Assembly: GCF_001904655.1 (NCBI RefSeq)
Contig: NZ_MRCC01000004.1
Location: forward strand, 248,001-312,000
DNA: 64,000 nucleotides
Direction: 5' to 3'
Origin: Chroogloeocystis siderophila 5.2 s.c.1
GTDB lineage: Bacteria; Cyanobacteriota; Cyanobacteriia; Cyanobacteriales; Chroococcidiopsidaceae
The notes under the pieces are model-generated. The model made no database searches, was not told the DNA's origin, and was given only the letters and a program-made list of their open reading frames with translations. The translations under genes and the position numbers were made by a program. Below, one piece after another: positions 8,834-16,995 of this stretch (position 1 is the first letter of the stretch; each line of letters begins with the position of its first letter).

Positions 8834-10240
8834 TCACCAACGGCGGAAAGTCGTTAAAATCTTATCCCAAATTGAACCACGGTTTAGGTGTGTTTGGTAC
8901 GTTAACGCCGCGATCTGAGCGAAAATTTCTGAAAAACTAGGATAAATCGGAGCAAGCTGCGCAAGCTTATTAATTTTGATACGCTGTGCGATCGCCAAAC
9001 TGAAAACATGAATTAATTCTGCGGCGTAAGCACCAACAATAGTCGCACCTAAAATTTCTCCATTAAGTAAAAGTACGACTTGACAAACTCCCGTTGTTGC
9101 CATCTCGATTTGCGCAGCGGCGATGCTTTTGAAATACTGACGCAGCACCACTATATCACCGAACAGATGTCGAGCTTGCGTTTCGGTAAGTCCGACTCGC
9201 GCTAACTGCGGATCGCAAAAAACTGCCCAAGGAATGCTACCGTAATCGACGCGATCGCGCGAAACAGCCAACGCATTTTTTAAGGCTACTGCTGCTTCAT
9301 AATGAGCAATGTTGGTCAAAGGATAGCCGCCGATGGCTTCTCCACAAGCATAAATTCGCGGCTGCGTTGTTTGCAGTTTCGCGTTTAACACTAAACGATG
9401 ACGATGCGATCGCACGCCGACAGCTTCCAAGTTGAGATGCGCTAGATCGGGCTGTTGTCCAGCACACAACAAAATCTCATCAGTTTCAATCGCGTAATTA
9501 CCTGCTTGCACCCATTTTGTACCTTGTATTTGCTTGATTTGCGTTACGGGTGTTTCTGTCAAAATGCGCACGCCTTCCGCTTCTAGCGCCGCTTGAATGA
9601 GTTGTACAATTGCCGGATCTTCTCTAGGTAAGATGTGCGAATGCTTGACGATCAAAGTCACATCTAAACCAAAGCGCGTGAGGATTTGTGCCATTTGAAT
9701 TCCCGATGGATCGCCCCCGATAATTGCCCATCGAGTTGGTGGATTGGCATTGAGTACGGATAAAATGTCTGCGGTAGTGTAATAACCTGTTGCTTGCAAG
9801 CCTTCAATATTGGGGATAAGCGGACGCGAACCTGTAGCAAGTAGATAACTTCGCGATTTTAATTGCCGCCGATTCACGCTAAAAGTTAGTGCAGGCGATC
9901 GCACAAACTGCCCATCACCTGAAATCATATCAACTCCTAACGCGGCTAAAACAGCAGGAGAATATTGTTCTTCGACATCAGCGACGACACCCTTAACTTG
10001 CTGTAAAATATCTGCCCACTCTACAGTGTCTTTTTTATTCGCAGTGATTTCCCACGACATCGCACTCTGCTGGCATTTTCCTAGATAAGCCAATGCATGA
10101 GGTGTCAAAAGATGCGGAAAAATCTTTTGCGCTGTAGGTTCTACCAATGCAACTTTAGCGTGCAATTGAGTCGCCAGAATCGCTGCATAGCGCCCCGTCA
10201 GACTGCCACCAATAATTACAACATCGTAGTCAACTGTCAT
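8834..10240 (-). CDS. FAD/NAD(P)-dependent oxidoreductase lacking the redox-active cysteines
   Basis: A 468-residue protein with the architecture of the lipoamide dehydrogenase/mercuric reductase/glutathione reductase class. It has an N-terminal FAD loop (VVIIGGSLTGRYAAILA), a second dinucleotide loop (WAIIGGDPSGIQMAQILTRFG), the FAD-binding ACGEAIGGYPLTNIA segment and a dimerisation domain. The usual GGTCxNxGCxP segment is replaced by VEPTAQKIFPHLLTPHAL, which contains no cysteine. The C-terminal HPTxSE motif reads YPSFSE, so the catalytic His is also missing. It cannot be a classical disulphide reductase; an NAD(P)H:quinone or other flavin reductase role is possible. Start ATG at 10240. Confidence 0.8.
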   Translation of the reverse strand: MTVDYDVVIIGGSLTGRYAAILATQLHAKVALVEPTAQKIFPHLLTPHALAYLGKCQQSAMSWEITANKKDTVEWADILQQVKGVVADVEEQYSPAVLAALGVDMISGDGQFVRSPALTFSVNRRQLKSRSYLLATGSRPLIPNIEGLQATGYYTTADILSVLNANPPTRWAIIGGDPSGIQMAQILTRFGLDVTLIVKHSHILPREDPAIVQLIQAALEAEGVRILTETPVTQIKQIQGTKWVQAGNYAIETDEILLCAGQQPDLAHLNLEAVGVRSHRHRLVLNAKLQTTQPRIYACGEAIGGYPLTNIAHYEAAVALKNALAVSRDRVDYGSIPWAVFCDPQLARVGLTETQARHLFGDIVVLRQYFKSIAAAQIEMATTGVCQVVLLLNGEILGATIVGAYAAELIHVFSLAIAQRIKINKLAQLAPIYPSFSEIFAQIAALTYQTHLNRGSIWDKILTTFRRW

Positions 10241-10301
10241 TGGAAGAGGGGTCAGAGGTCAGAGGTTGGGAGGTCAGGTTAAAGATCAAAGAGGTTGGAG
10301 A

Positions 10302-10338
10302 GTAAGGCACTGCCTTACCCATGATCATCAGTGTTAAT
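10302..10338. repeat. Dispersed palindrome, copy B, with conserved tail
   Basis: GTAAGGCA, C, TGCCTTACCC (10302-10320), followed by ATGATCATCAGTGTTAAT. The same stem plus an ATNATNNTCAGYGTTAA tail occurs at 15187-15225. The stem arms differ from the other copies (GTAAGG versus GGCAAGG) but in a compensated way, so pairing is kept. Heptamer-like GGTCAGA repeats lie just before it (about 10249-10280). Confidence 0.7.
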
Positions 10339-10388
10339 ACTGGAGCAAATAGTATAATAATTAACGTCAAATAGAACTTTTTTATTTT

Positions 10389-10760
10389 ATGGGTAGTTTT
10401 AGTTATAAGGATTTAAAGGTTTGGCAGAATAGTATGGAGGCTGAACACGTTTATCTTTTGACACAAAGTTTTCCTAGGCAAGAAACTTACGGTTTAACAA
10501 ATCAACTACAAAAAGCTGCTATTTCAATTCCTTCAAACATAGCAGAGGGTCATACTAGAGATTCTACAAAGGAATTTTTACACTTTTTATCAATAGCGCT
10601 AGGTTCACTGGCAGAATTAAAAACACAATTGCTTCTAGCACAAAAATTTAAATATTTAAGTATGGATAACTCAAAACTGCTTCTTCTCAAAACTGAGGAA
10701 ACAGCTAGAATGCTTCGCGGTTTGCAAAAAACACTCAAAGCAAAGCTAAACTCCCCCTAA
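10389..10760 (+). CDS. Four-helix bundle protein of the 23S rRNA intervening-sequence/Avd-like family
   Basis: A 123-residue all-helical protein beginning SYKDLKVWQNSMEAEHVYLLTQSFP, with the family core GLTNQLQKAAISIPSNIAEGHTR and EFLHFLSIALGSLAELKTQLLLA. The family (TIGR02436-like) includes proteins encoded in 23S rRNA intervening sequences, and Avd of diversity-generating retroelements has a related fold. Here it stands alone: there is no rRNA gene, no reverse transcriptase and no repeat pair next to it. Its 3-prime end overlaps the convergent cobD gene by 15 bp. The base composition is more AT-rich than neighbours, which would suit horizontal transfer. Role unknown. Confidence 0.85.
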   Translation: MGSFSYKDLKVWQNSMEAEHVYLLTQSFPRQETYGLTNQLQKAAISIPSNIAEGHTRDSTKEFLHFLSIALGSLAELKTQLLLAQKFKYLSMDNSKLLLLKTEETARMLRGLQKTLKAKLNSP

Positions 10761-11837
10761 CCTCTGACCCCTGACCTCCGACCCCTCCATCAACGCCTGC
10801 AACAAATGCTCATTTTGATCGTCTGCGCGTACCGCGATGCGAAAAAAGCGATCGCCCAAGGTGGGAAAACTCAAACAATCGCGAATTAAAATTTTGTGGT
10901 GCTGTAACAAGTATTGTTGCAAGGTTTGACTCGATTCGCATTGTACGAGTAAGAAGTTAGCAGTACTTTTTAAGGGGTGCAACCCTGGTATTTGAGCTAA
11001 ACCCTCAAACAATTGAGTTCTTGCGGGTGGTAGCCACGCCCAAGTTCGCTGTTGAAATTCGCTGTCATGAATCGCGGTGATCGCCGCCGCTGCTGCTAGG
11101 GTATTAACCGACCACGGATCGCGCCGTTGTTGCCAGCTTTGTAGACGGTCTGGGTGCGCGATCGCATATCCGAGTCGCAGCCCAGGTAAACTGTAAAATT
11201 TGGTAAGCGATCGCAAAATGACTAAATTGGGATACTTCTGTACCAGAGGAATCAAACTTTGTTCTTCACTTGGCGGCAGAAAATCCATAAACGCTTCATC
11301 CACCACAATCAAAGCAAATTGCTCAAGATAAGGCAGAATTGTTTCCTGCGAAAACATCTGCCCTGTAGGATTGTGAGGATTATTCAAAAGTAGACCGCAC
11401 TCTAATGCTATTGAAACATTACCCCCGATCTCTGACCTTTGACCTCTGACCTCTAGTTCTAGCGGACATTCCTGTATCGTCCCACCAAAAGCCTTCAAAG
11501 CACGATAGTAATCGGCAAAGGCTGGGGTAAATAAATAAGTTTTAGCAAGTTGTGCTAAATCCCAGCCTGCCCAGGTAAGTAATTCTGCCGAGCCATTTCC
11601 CGGCAGAATCCATTCAGGTGGTAATTGATGCCATTGACCTAACGCGGTGCGTAGTTCCCCATAGTTAGGGTCTGGATAAGCGCTTAGATCCCCTATATGC
11701 GCTTGAATCGCCGCGATCACACTCTTGGGTGGTCCCAAGGGGTTGATACTTGCAGAAAAATCCAAAATATCGCTAGGGGAACAGCCAGCAACTGCTGCTG
11801 CCCAGGCTAAATTTCCCCCGTGGATAGGTCGCATCAA
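10746..11837 (-). CDS. cobD: Threonine-phosphate decarboxylase CobD/CobC-type (cobalamin synthesis)
   Basis: A PLP enzyme of the histidinol-phosphate aminotransferase fold. It is expected to make aminopropanol phosphate for the cobalamin lower-ligand loop. The start HGGNLAWAAAVAGCSPSDILDFSASINPLGPP is characteristic of the family. NNPHNPTGQMF, the conserved Asp of VVDEAFMDF, the Schiff-base Lys of SLTKFYSLPGLRLGYA and the C-terminal Arg of FFRIAVR are all present. About 15 residues (EVRGQRSEIGGNVS) just before NNPHNPTG are encoded by GGTCAGA-type repeats (11424-11455), and the C-terminus ends in a second repeat-derived tail. It follows HU by 14 bp on the same strand and is probably cotranscribed. 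Other cobalamin genes here: cobK and metH. Confidence 0.88.
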   Translation of the reverse strand: MMRPIHGGNLAWAAAVAGCSPSDILDFSASINPLGPPKSVIAAIQAHIGDLSAYPDPNYGELRTALGQWHQLPPEWILPGNGSAELLTWAGWDLAQLAKTYLFTPAFADYYRALKAFGGTIQECPLELEVRGQRSEIGGNVSIALECGLLLNNPHNPTGQMFSQETILPYLEQFALIVVDEAFMDFLPPSEEQSLIPLVQKYPNLVILRSLTKFYSLPGLRLGYAIAHPDRLQSWQQRRDPWSVNTLAAAAAITAIHDSEFQQRTWAWLPPARTQLFEGLAQIPGLHPLKSTANFLLVQCESSQTLQQYLLQHHKILIRDCLSFPTLGDRFFRIAVRADDQNEHLLQALMEGSEVRGQRLGGV

Positions 11838-11851
11838 ATGTGTGAGCCGTT

Positions 11852-12139
11852 TTACTCGTCTTTGCCTGGTGACACTTTTTCGCGGAAAAGCTTCCCAGCG
11901 GAGAATGCAGGCACCTTTGTTGCTGGAATATCCATTTTATCACCTGTTTTCGGGTTACGACCTTCACGGGCTTTGCGCTCGCGCGGCTCGAATGAACCGA
12001 AACCTACCAGCGTGACTTTATCACCAGAAGAAACAGCTTCGATGATTGTTTCTAAAGCTGCGGTTAAAACTGCATCGGCTTGCTTTTTGGTAACGCTTGC
12101 CTTGTCTGCGATCGCGTCAACTAATTCACCTTTGTTCAT
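11852..12139 (-). CDS. hup: DNA-binding protein HU
   Basis: A 95-residue histone-like protein that bends DNA and compacts the nucleoid as a dimer. It starts MNKGELVDAIADKASVTKKQADAVL and carries the signature GFGSFEPRERKAREGRNPKTGDKMDIPATKVPAFSAGKLF, including the beta-arm that inserts into the minor groove. The length is normal for HU. A Shine-Dalgarno-like AGGAG lies just before the ATG at 12139. The cobD gene follows with a 14-bp gap. Confidence 0.96.
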   Translation of the reverse strand: MNKGELVDAIADKASVTKKQADAVLTAALETIIEAVSSGDKVTLVGFGSFEPRERKAREGRNPKTGDKMDIPATKVPAFSAGKLFREKVSPGKDE

Positions 12140-12507
12140 GTGGATCTCCTTAGAGTTTACAGATTAGATTTGACGAAACTACCGAATCTCAGGATGTGTG
12201 GAGACTCAGCTTGTAGTCGAGCAAGTTTCATTGAAAGACAATCGCTGAAACTCTCCTAGGCTCGATATTTCAATGCCCTATTCTAAGGCGTGCTAGCTCA
12301 ATCTGGATCGGTGAAACCTTTAAGATATATGGATTTCAACATTTTTTAGGTATTTTCACCCAAAAAAAGTGGCATTTTTGCCCGAAAAAATGGGTCAGAG
12401 GGGCAAGGCATTGCCTTGCCCATAGAGGTCAGGGATATGAAGCAGGGGTCAGAAATCGGAGATCAGAGATCAGCGATTAGAATTTCTTCCCAATTTCCAG
12501 CCTAGTT
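12140..12507. other. Intergenic region with repeats (368 bp)
   Basis: Upstream region of HU and end of pilQ. The HU-proximal 200 bp should hold the HU promoter but no clear -35/-10 pair stands out. The pilQ-proximal part is a patchwork of repeats: the GGGCAAGGCA palindrome (12401-12421) and several GGTCAGA/GATCAGA heptamer-like units between about 12385 and 12480. No gene is seen. Confidence 0.6.
12401..12421. repeat. Dispersed palindrome, copy C
   Basis: A perfect inverted repeat: GGGCAAGGCA, T, TGCCTTGCCC, with CATAGAGGTCAGGG after it. It lies between HU and pilQ, both on the minus strand. Confidence 0.75.
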
Positions 12508-14847
12508 TCATCGAGTCTGAAAACGTTGGCGTTCTAACATCTGCCGTGCGTCAGGGCTAGGATTATAGTTGTAGCCAAACGAAGCATTTTGCGAATCATC
12601 GAGAATTTGAGGCGTGAGTAACACAATGACTTCTTGGCGCGAGTTCGTTATTCTTCTACTTCTAAATAACGCTCCTAGGATGGGAATGTCACCCAAAATC
12701 GGCACTTTAGTTGCCTCAACGCGGTCTGATTCCTGAATGATGCCGGAGAGTATCAGAGTTTGGCGATCGCGCAAACGCAGTTGTCCTGAAGTTAACTGAC
12801 GTGATGAGAGCAACGTGATTGTTCCTTGCGGCGTTGTTTGTTCCCCCGTAATCGCCGAAACTGTAGGCGCAACCGACAACGAGACGAACCCATTGTCATC
12901 AATGCGGTCAACTCTGACTTGTAAAATTAAACCCGCTTGCTTGATGATTGGTTCTTGAACTTGAGTTGTTAAGTTTGTTGTCGGGTCGGTCTGCGTTTGT
13001 AATCTAAAACCTCCAAAAACTTCTTGTGTAAGGTTGACAATCGCGGTCTGTCCTTCTTGCACTGTCAGCGTCGGATCAGTCAGAATTTTGGCATTACCAT
13101 TAGTCACGACAGCTTGTAAACGCGACAAAAATCTACTGGGATATTGGAACAGCGTTGGCAAGCTAAACTCAATCGGACCTGTCTCTGGAATGTTTGTGAC
13201 TCCAGGTTGCAGAGGATTATTGTTGGTTCCAAACGGAGGGCGAGGATAGGTACCAAATCCATTTTGAACATTGCCTTGTTGTAATGGCGGATTCGCAAAT
13301 TGTTGCGGAGTGCCTGTACCAAAAGGTGCATTCGGCTGGGCTTCAAGGAAGGGTTGACCCTCACCAAAAGGATTAGGAACTACAGGGCGACCAAAAAGGT
13401 TTGTTTGCGCAGTACCTGCTGACGGTGGATTAGTCCCACCAAAATTAAAGACAGCCGAACCACCATCACTAACAAAGAAACTGTCCCCGATGCCAAATGA
13501 AAAGCTCGTGTTGACATTATCTGTATTCAGCAGGTTAACATCAACAATCTTGACGTTGACAGCGACTTGACGCCTACGCGAATCGATTTGCACTAATTGC
13601 GCAGTTGCAATCTCCACTTGGCGCGGAGTACCAATTAAGCTGACAGAGTTTGTGCGTTCATCTCCCACGACCTGTAAACCACGTAGCAGTGGTATCGAGT
13701 CTTGAAAGTCAATTCGCTGCGTTTCGACTCGCGTTTCTGTACTCGTTTGCGTTTGCGTGACGGGTGTTGCTGAACCTCCCACAGGCACCGCATTTACACT
13801 TGTGACAACACGTTCGCGGCTGACAGCACTTTCTGCACCCATTGCCACCAAAAAGTTTAAGGCACTACCCACATTAATTTGATTGAGTCGCAAGCTGCGG
13901 ACAATGACGTTACGCGCTTCATTTGTTAAGCGTGGCGCCACAAATATCGTGCGTCCTGTGCGGTTAGCTTGCAATCCACTGATCCGCAAGACGTAGTTAA
14001 AAACATCTTGTACCGACTCGTTTTCTATATCCAAAGAAATTCTTGGTCCTTCTTCACCGCCAGGAGTCGGCTCAGCTTGCGCTTGTTGCGTACCAGGTGC
14101 GGGAGCCGCACTAAACGCGAGGTTGAGTCCAGCCGCCCGCGCCAGGAGGGCTAGCACTTCTCTGACAGGCGCATCGCGTAAGACCAAGCGCGGTACGCGT
14201 TCGTTGGTTTCTAAATCAATCGCCGAGGCAGAAGAATCAACGTTGGAAACCGCGATATCACCTACTGGTGGGGCAACGGCTCGTGGTAAAAAAGGGGGTG
14301 GTGTTGGTGTTCCAGGTTGGGGTGTGGGTGCGCCCTGAATTTGTACATCAGGATTAGGCACGAGAACCCCTGGCGTTTGACTCGGAGTTTGTGCAGGTGG
14401 TTGTTGCGGGGCTGGCGCTTGTGCAACAGGTGCAGCGCCAGATGTAGGACTAATGCTGAAGAGGATTCCTTGAGCATTTTTAGCCGCAGGCTGACTTGTG
14501 GGAGTGCTGGTACTTCCAACAACGACTAACCGGACACTATTGCGGTCAAGTTGAGTGACACTGACTGCGGTAATACCAGGGGCTGGGTTATCTTGACGAA
14601 AACTGTTGCCTTGTGGTAATCGCAACTGTGTGTTAATGATATCTGCGACTAAGGCGTTACCTCGGCTGCTCGTGAAAATTTGCGGGCGATCGCCTGCGGC
14701 AGTCTCTAGAATGACATTCAACCCGCGATTTGTTGGATTCAGACGTACTGCTGTCACCTGTGTTGCTGCTGCCCACACGGGCTGTGCTGCTAGCAACGTT
14801 ATTGTTGCTCCAGTTAATATCATTCCACTACCTGGAAGCTGTCTCAC
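12508..14847 (-). CDS. pilQ: Type IV pilus outer-membrane secretin PilQ
   Basis: Forms the outer-membrane pore through which the type IV pilus passes. The 779-residue precursor has an N-terminal signal peptide ending near AQPVWA, an AMIN domain (about residues 30-130) for peptidoglycan contact, a long Pro/Gln-rich linker, and a secretin N-terminal domain (LVLRDAPVREVLALLARAAGLNLAFSA, about 225-310). The C-terminal secretin core follows: VNVKIVDVNLLNTDNVNTSF, then SGIIQESDRVEATKVPILGDIPILGALFRSRR, then EVIVLLTPQIL. A second Pro/Asn/Gly-rich insert interrupts the core at about 470-560. It is the last gene of the pilM-N-O-Q cluster, 494 bp after pilO. Confidence 0.94.
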   Translation of the reverse strand: MRQLPGSGMILTGATITLLAAQPVWAAATQVTAVRLNPTNRGLNVILETAAGDRPQIFTSSRGNALVADIINTQLRLPQGNSFRQDNPAPGITAVSVTQLDRNSVRLVVVGSTSTPTSQPAAKNAQGILFSISPTSGAAPVAQAPAPQQPPAQTPSQTPGVLVPNPDVQIQGAPTPQPGTPTPPPFLPRAVAPPVGDIAVSNVDSSASAIDLETNERVPRLVLRDAPVREVLALLARAAGLNLAFSAAPAPGTQQAQAEPTPGGEEGPRISLDIENESVQDVFNYVLRISGLQANRTGRTIFVAPRLTNEARNVIVRSLRLNQINVGSALNFLVAMGAESAVSRERVVTSVNAVPVGGSATPVTQTQTSTETRVETQRIDFQDSIPLLRGLQVVGDERTNSVSLIGTPRQVEIATAQLVQIDSRRRQVAVNVKIVDVNLLNTDNVNTSFSFGIGDSFFVSDGGSAVFNFGGTNPPSAGTAQTNLFGRPVVPNPFGEGQPFLEAQPNAPFGTGTPQQFANPPLQQGNVQNGFGTYPRPPFGTNNNPLQPGVTNIPETGPIEFSLPTLFQYPSRFLSRLQAVVTNGNAKILTDPTLTVQEGQTAIVNLTQEVFGGFRLQTQTDPTTNLTTQVQEPIIKQAGLILQVRVDRIDDNGFVSLSVAPTVSAITGEQTTPQGTITLLSSRQLTSGQLRLRDRQTLILSGIIQESDRVEATKVPILGDIPILGALFRSRRITNSRQEVIVLLTPQILDDSQNASFGYNYNPSPDARQMLERQRFQTR

Positions 14848-15341
14848 TGTTTTCTCCTCAGCCTTTTTACTTTGTTACTCAACTTACGAGTGCAATTCAA
14901 TTTGTTTAGAAAATGTTATGTACTTCTTGCGAAAACTGGTAAAACAACGAATACCAAGTTTGAATAATGGGCGTGACACTGAGTTGCTGAAAATGTTTAT
15001 TAAATCCTTGGCAATTCAAATTAGTATAATAAATTGCTCACTAATTAACTATTTCCAGCTAGCTTTATATCACAAAATATAAAAAAAATAACGCTATCTA
15101 TCCTTTGTGTCCAAGAGCAATTCCACCGACAATGCATAAGAAATTTAATATATTCAATATTAAGATTTCAGTGAAAATACGGTAGAGGGGCAAGGCATTG
15201 CCTTGTCCATAATAGTCAGCGTTAAAATAAAGGGTGAATATTCCTTTGCCTGTAATGGGGAAATAGTTTTATCTTTTGACAAAGTTCTAACCATACAGGC
15301 GATCGCTATAATCCGAAAATCAGAATTTTTCTATAATTTAT
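14848..15341. other. Intergenic region between pilQ and pilO (494 bp)
   Basis: An unusually long gap inside the pil cluster. The pilQ side has an AGGAGAAAA-type ribosome site just before its ATG. The middle is AT-rich and featureless; the pilO side holds palindrome copy D. The length suggests pilQ may have its own promoter, although no clear -35/-10 pair was identified. Confidence 0.55.
15187..15225. repeat. Dispersed palindrome, copy D, with conserved tail
   Basis: GGGGCAAGGCA, T, TGCCTTGTCC (15187-15208), followed by ATAATAGTCAGCGTTAA. The tail matches that of copy B near 10321. It lies downstream of pilO. Confidence 0.75.
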
Positions 15342-16097
15342 TTACTGTTGATTCTGGGTACTTGCGGCTGCGGCTGCTTCGGCGGGGCTAGCTGGCATTA
15401 AGGCTTCTAACTGAAAAGATGTTGTAATAACTGCGCCTCGTGGCTGCACAACACCAGGTTGTTGATTGTCTCCGGTTTGTGCCAGGGATGATTGATAATC
15501 TTTAACTATCAATAATGGCTGTAGCCGCTCAATATTGCGAATGATTGATTGCGTTTGCTCGAAAGTGCCTTCTAGCTCAATATTGACAACTTGGCGCTTG
15601 AGTTTTCCATTGACAGCCCCTCCAAGACTACCATCTGAAACAATTTCTGGTGACTGATTAACGGGGACAAATCGCTTCAGTTTTGCCCTAGGGGCATTTC
15701 GCGCGAGTTGGGCATTTCCTGATTCTACAACACGGTTCAAATCCAATAACAAGGTATCTAACGTGCGCTCGTCAGCAAATAAAGTGAGAACTTGAGAATT
15801 TTGCTGTTTGACTTGGGCTAACTCGGCTCTAACTTGTTCGGTTTGTTGGATTGCAAGTTGTTTTTGTTCAACCAGCACATTTTTTTCATCGCGACTAGTT
15901 TGCAATTCTTGGTGTCTTTGCCACGTTGGCATTAACAAATTAACAACCAAGTAAACACTTCCTGCTAGCCCTAACAGCGCAATCAGCACACCGCTTACCG
16001 CCGGAGTCAGTGTCACGCCAAATGCTTTAGGGTAACTTGGCGCCACTGGTTGAAACTCGATGCTTTCTTCAGGAATAAAGTCTTCAGTCACCGTCAT
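15342..16097 (-). CDS. pilO: Type IV pilus inner-membrane alignment protein PilO
   Basis: A 251-residue bitopic membrane protein. It has a short cytoplasmic N-terminus, one transmembrane segment (about residues 30-54, VSGVLIALLGLAGSVYLVVNLL), a coiled-coil stretch (about 58-105) and a ferredoxin-like periplasmic domain with FEQTQSIIRNIERLQPLLIVKDYQ, typical of PilO. It pairs with PilN in the alignment subcomplex that links PilM to the secretin. Its ATG overlaps the pilN stop by 4 bp (ATGA), a sign of translational coupling. The Ala-rich tail (AEAAAAASTQNQQ) is low complexity. Confidence 0.88.
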   Translation of the reverse strand: MTVTEDFIPEESIEFQPVAPSYPKAFGVTLTPAVSGVLIALLGLAGSVYLVVNLLMPTWQRHQELQTSRDEKNVLVEQKQLAIQQTEQVRAELAQVKQQNSQVLTLFADERTLDTLLLDLNRVVESGNAQLARNAPRAKLKRFVPVNQSPEIVSDGSLGGAVNGKLKRQVVNIELEGTFEQTQSIIRNIERLQPLLIVKDYQSSLAQTGDNQQPGVVQPRGAVITTSFQLEALMPASPAEAAAAASTQNQQ

Positions 16098-16954
16098 TGT
16101 TGAATCACACCTTTCTGTTGCAGTGTGCGAATGCGAGTTACCAATCCTAATGTACCCTTACGCTCCAGTTCTCTTAACAACTCTGAGGCAGGAACATCGC
16201 TCAACGTTGATTGAATTGTATATCTTACAGCTTGAGGCGTCACAACTGCGGTTGAATTTGCTTGGGGTACAGCGACTGTCCCTGGTTCGGCAATATCTAC
16301 CAACTCAGCAGTGACAATTCGCGTGTCTGTGGGTTTGAGAAATGCTGATTGTTGCAGTGTTAGTAAGAAATCGTTGACATCGTTAAAAGAGCGAGCAATT
16401 CCAGCAATTTCTATATTACCTGCGGGAACTTGTGCGGTTTGCTGGTTTTGTTGCTGCTGTTCAGCGTTTTGTTGATCTTGTCCCTCTTGTTGCTGTTGCT
16501 GGTTATTGTTATTATTCGCAGCTTGCGGGCTGGGTTGGGGAGTTGCAGCAGCGGTTTGGCGGATGGTTTCGATTTGGACTGCGCGGGGAATGCGATCGCG
16601 CATATCCTGCAACATCGCTGACCACGGACGGATTTGATTGAATACCGTAGCTAAAGCTTGGGTTTCTGTGCGAATTTGATTAATTTGCGCTTGTGTCGTC
16701 TGAATTTCTTGTTCTTGCAGTCCCAAGCGGCTTAATTCAGCATCAAGCTCGGCATTTTCGGCTTCGAGTTGTCCAATGCGCGTTTGCAAAACTAACCACG
16801 CGCCACCAATCATCGCAGGCAAAATCACGCCGATTGCAATTCCCAAATACAAAGGTGTTGTATCGCCCGCGAGTAGCTTTAATTGCTTAGCACCAGCGTT
16901 TTTTAAGGTGTACTCTGGGCGATCGCGAATAAAGTTAATGTCTAGACTGTACAT
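16094..16954 (-). CDS. pilN: Type IV pilus assembly protein PilN
   Basis: A 286-residue inner-membrane partner of PilO. The cytoplasmic N-terminus MYSLDINFIRDRPEY carries the short LDINFI element that corresponds to the PilM-binding INLLP motif of other PilN proteins. It is followed by a transmembrane segment (about 34-57), a coiled coil (about 58-95) and a periplasmic domain. A Gln/Asn-rich insert of about 35 residues (residues 145-175) sits in the periplasmic part, between two halves of the usual domain. It lies 41 bp after pilM and overlaps pilO by 4 bp. Confidence 0.88.
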   Translation of the reverse strand: MYSLDINFIRDRPEYTLKNAGAKQLKLLAGDTTPLYLGIAIGVILPAMIGGAWLVLQTRIGQLEAENAELDAELSRLGLQEQEIQTTQAQINQIRTETQALATVFNQIRPWSAMLQDMRDRIPRAVQIETIRQTAAATPQPSPQAANNNNNQQQQQEGQDQQNAEQQQQNQQTAQVPAGNIEIAGIARSFNDVNDFLLTLQQSAFLKPTDTRIVTAELVDIAEPGTVAVPQANSTAVVTPQAVRYTIQSTLSDVPASELLRELERKGTLGLVTRIRTLQQKGVIQQ

Positions 16955-16995
16955 ATTGAGTATTCATCATGATGGATAGCTGACAGGCAAGTTAA

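Noticed and set aside
10389-10760. A diversity-generating retroelement, suggested by the Avd-like four-helix protein
   Set aside because: No reverse transcriptase and no template/variable repeat pair were found around it or elsewhere in the window.
14606-15082. A 158-codon plus-strand frame across the pilQ start
   Set aside because: It is antisense to the pilQ signal and AMIN region; the frame is a by-product of the pilQ coding pattern and ends in AT-rich spacer.
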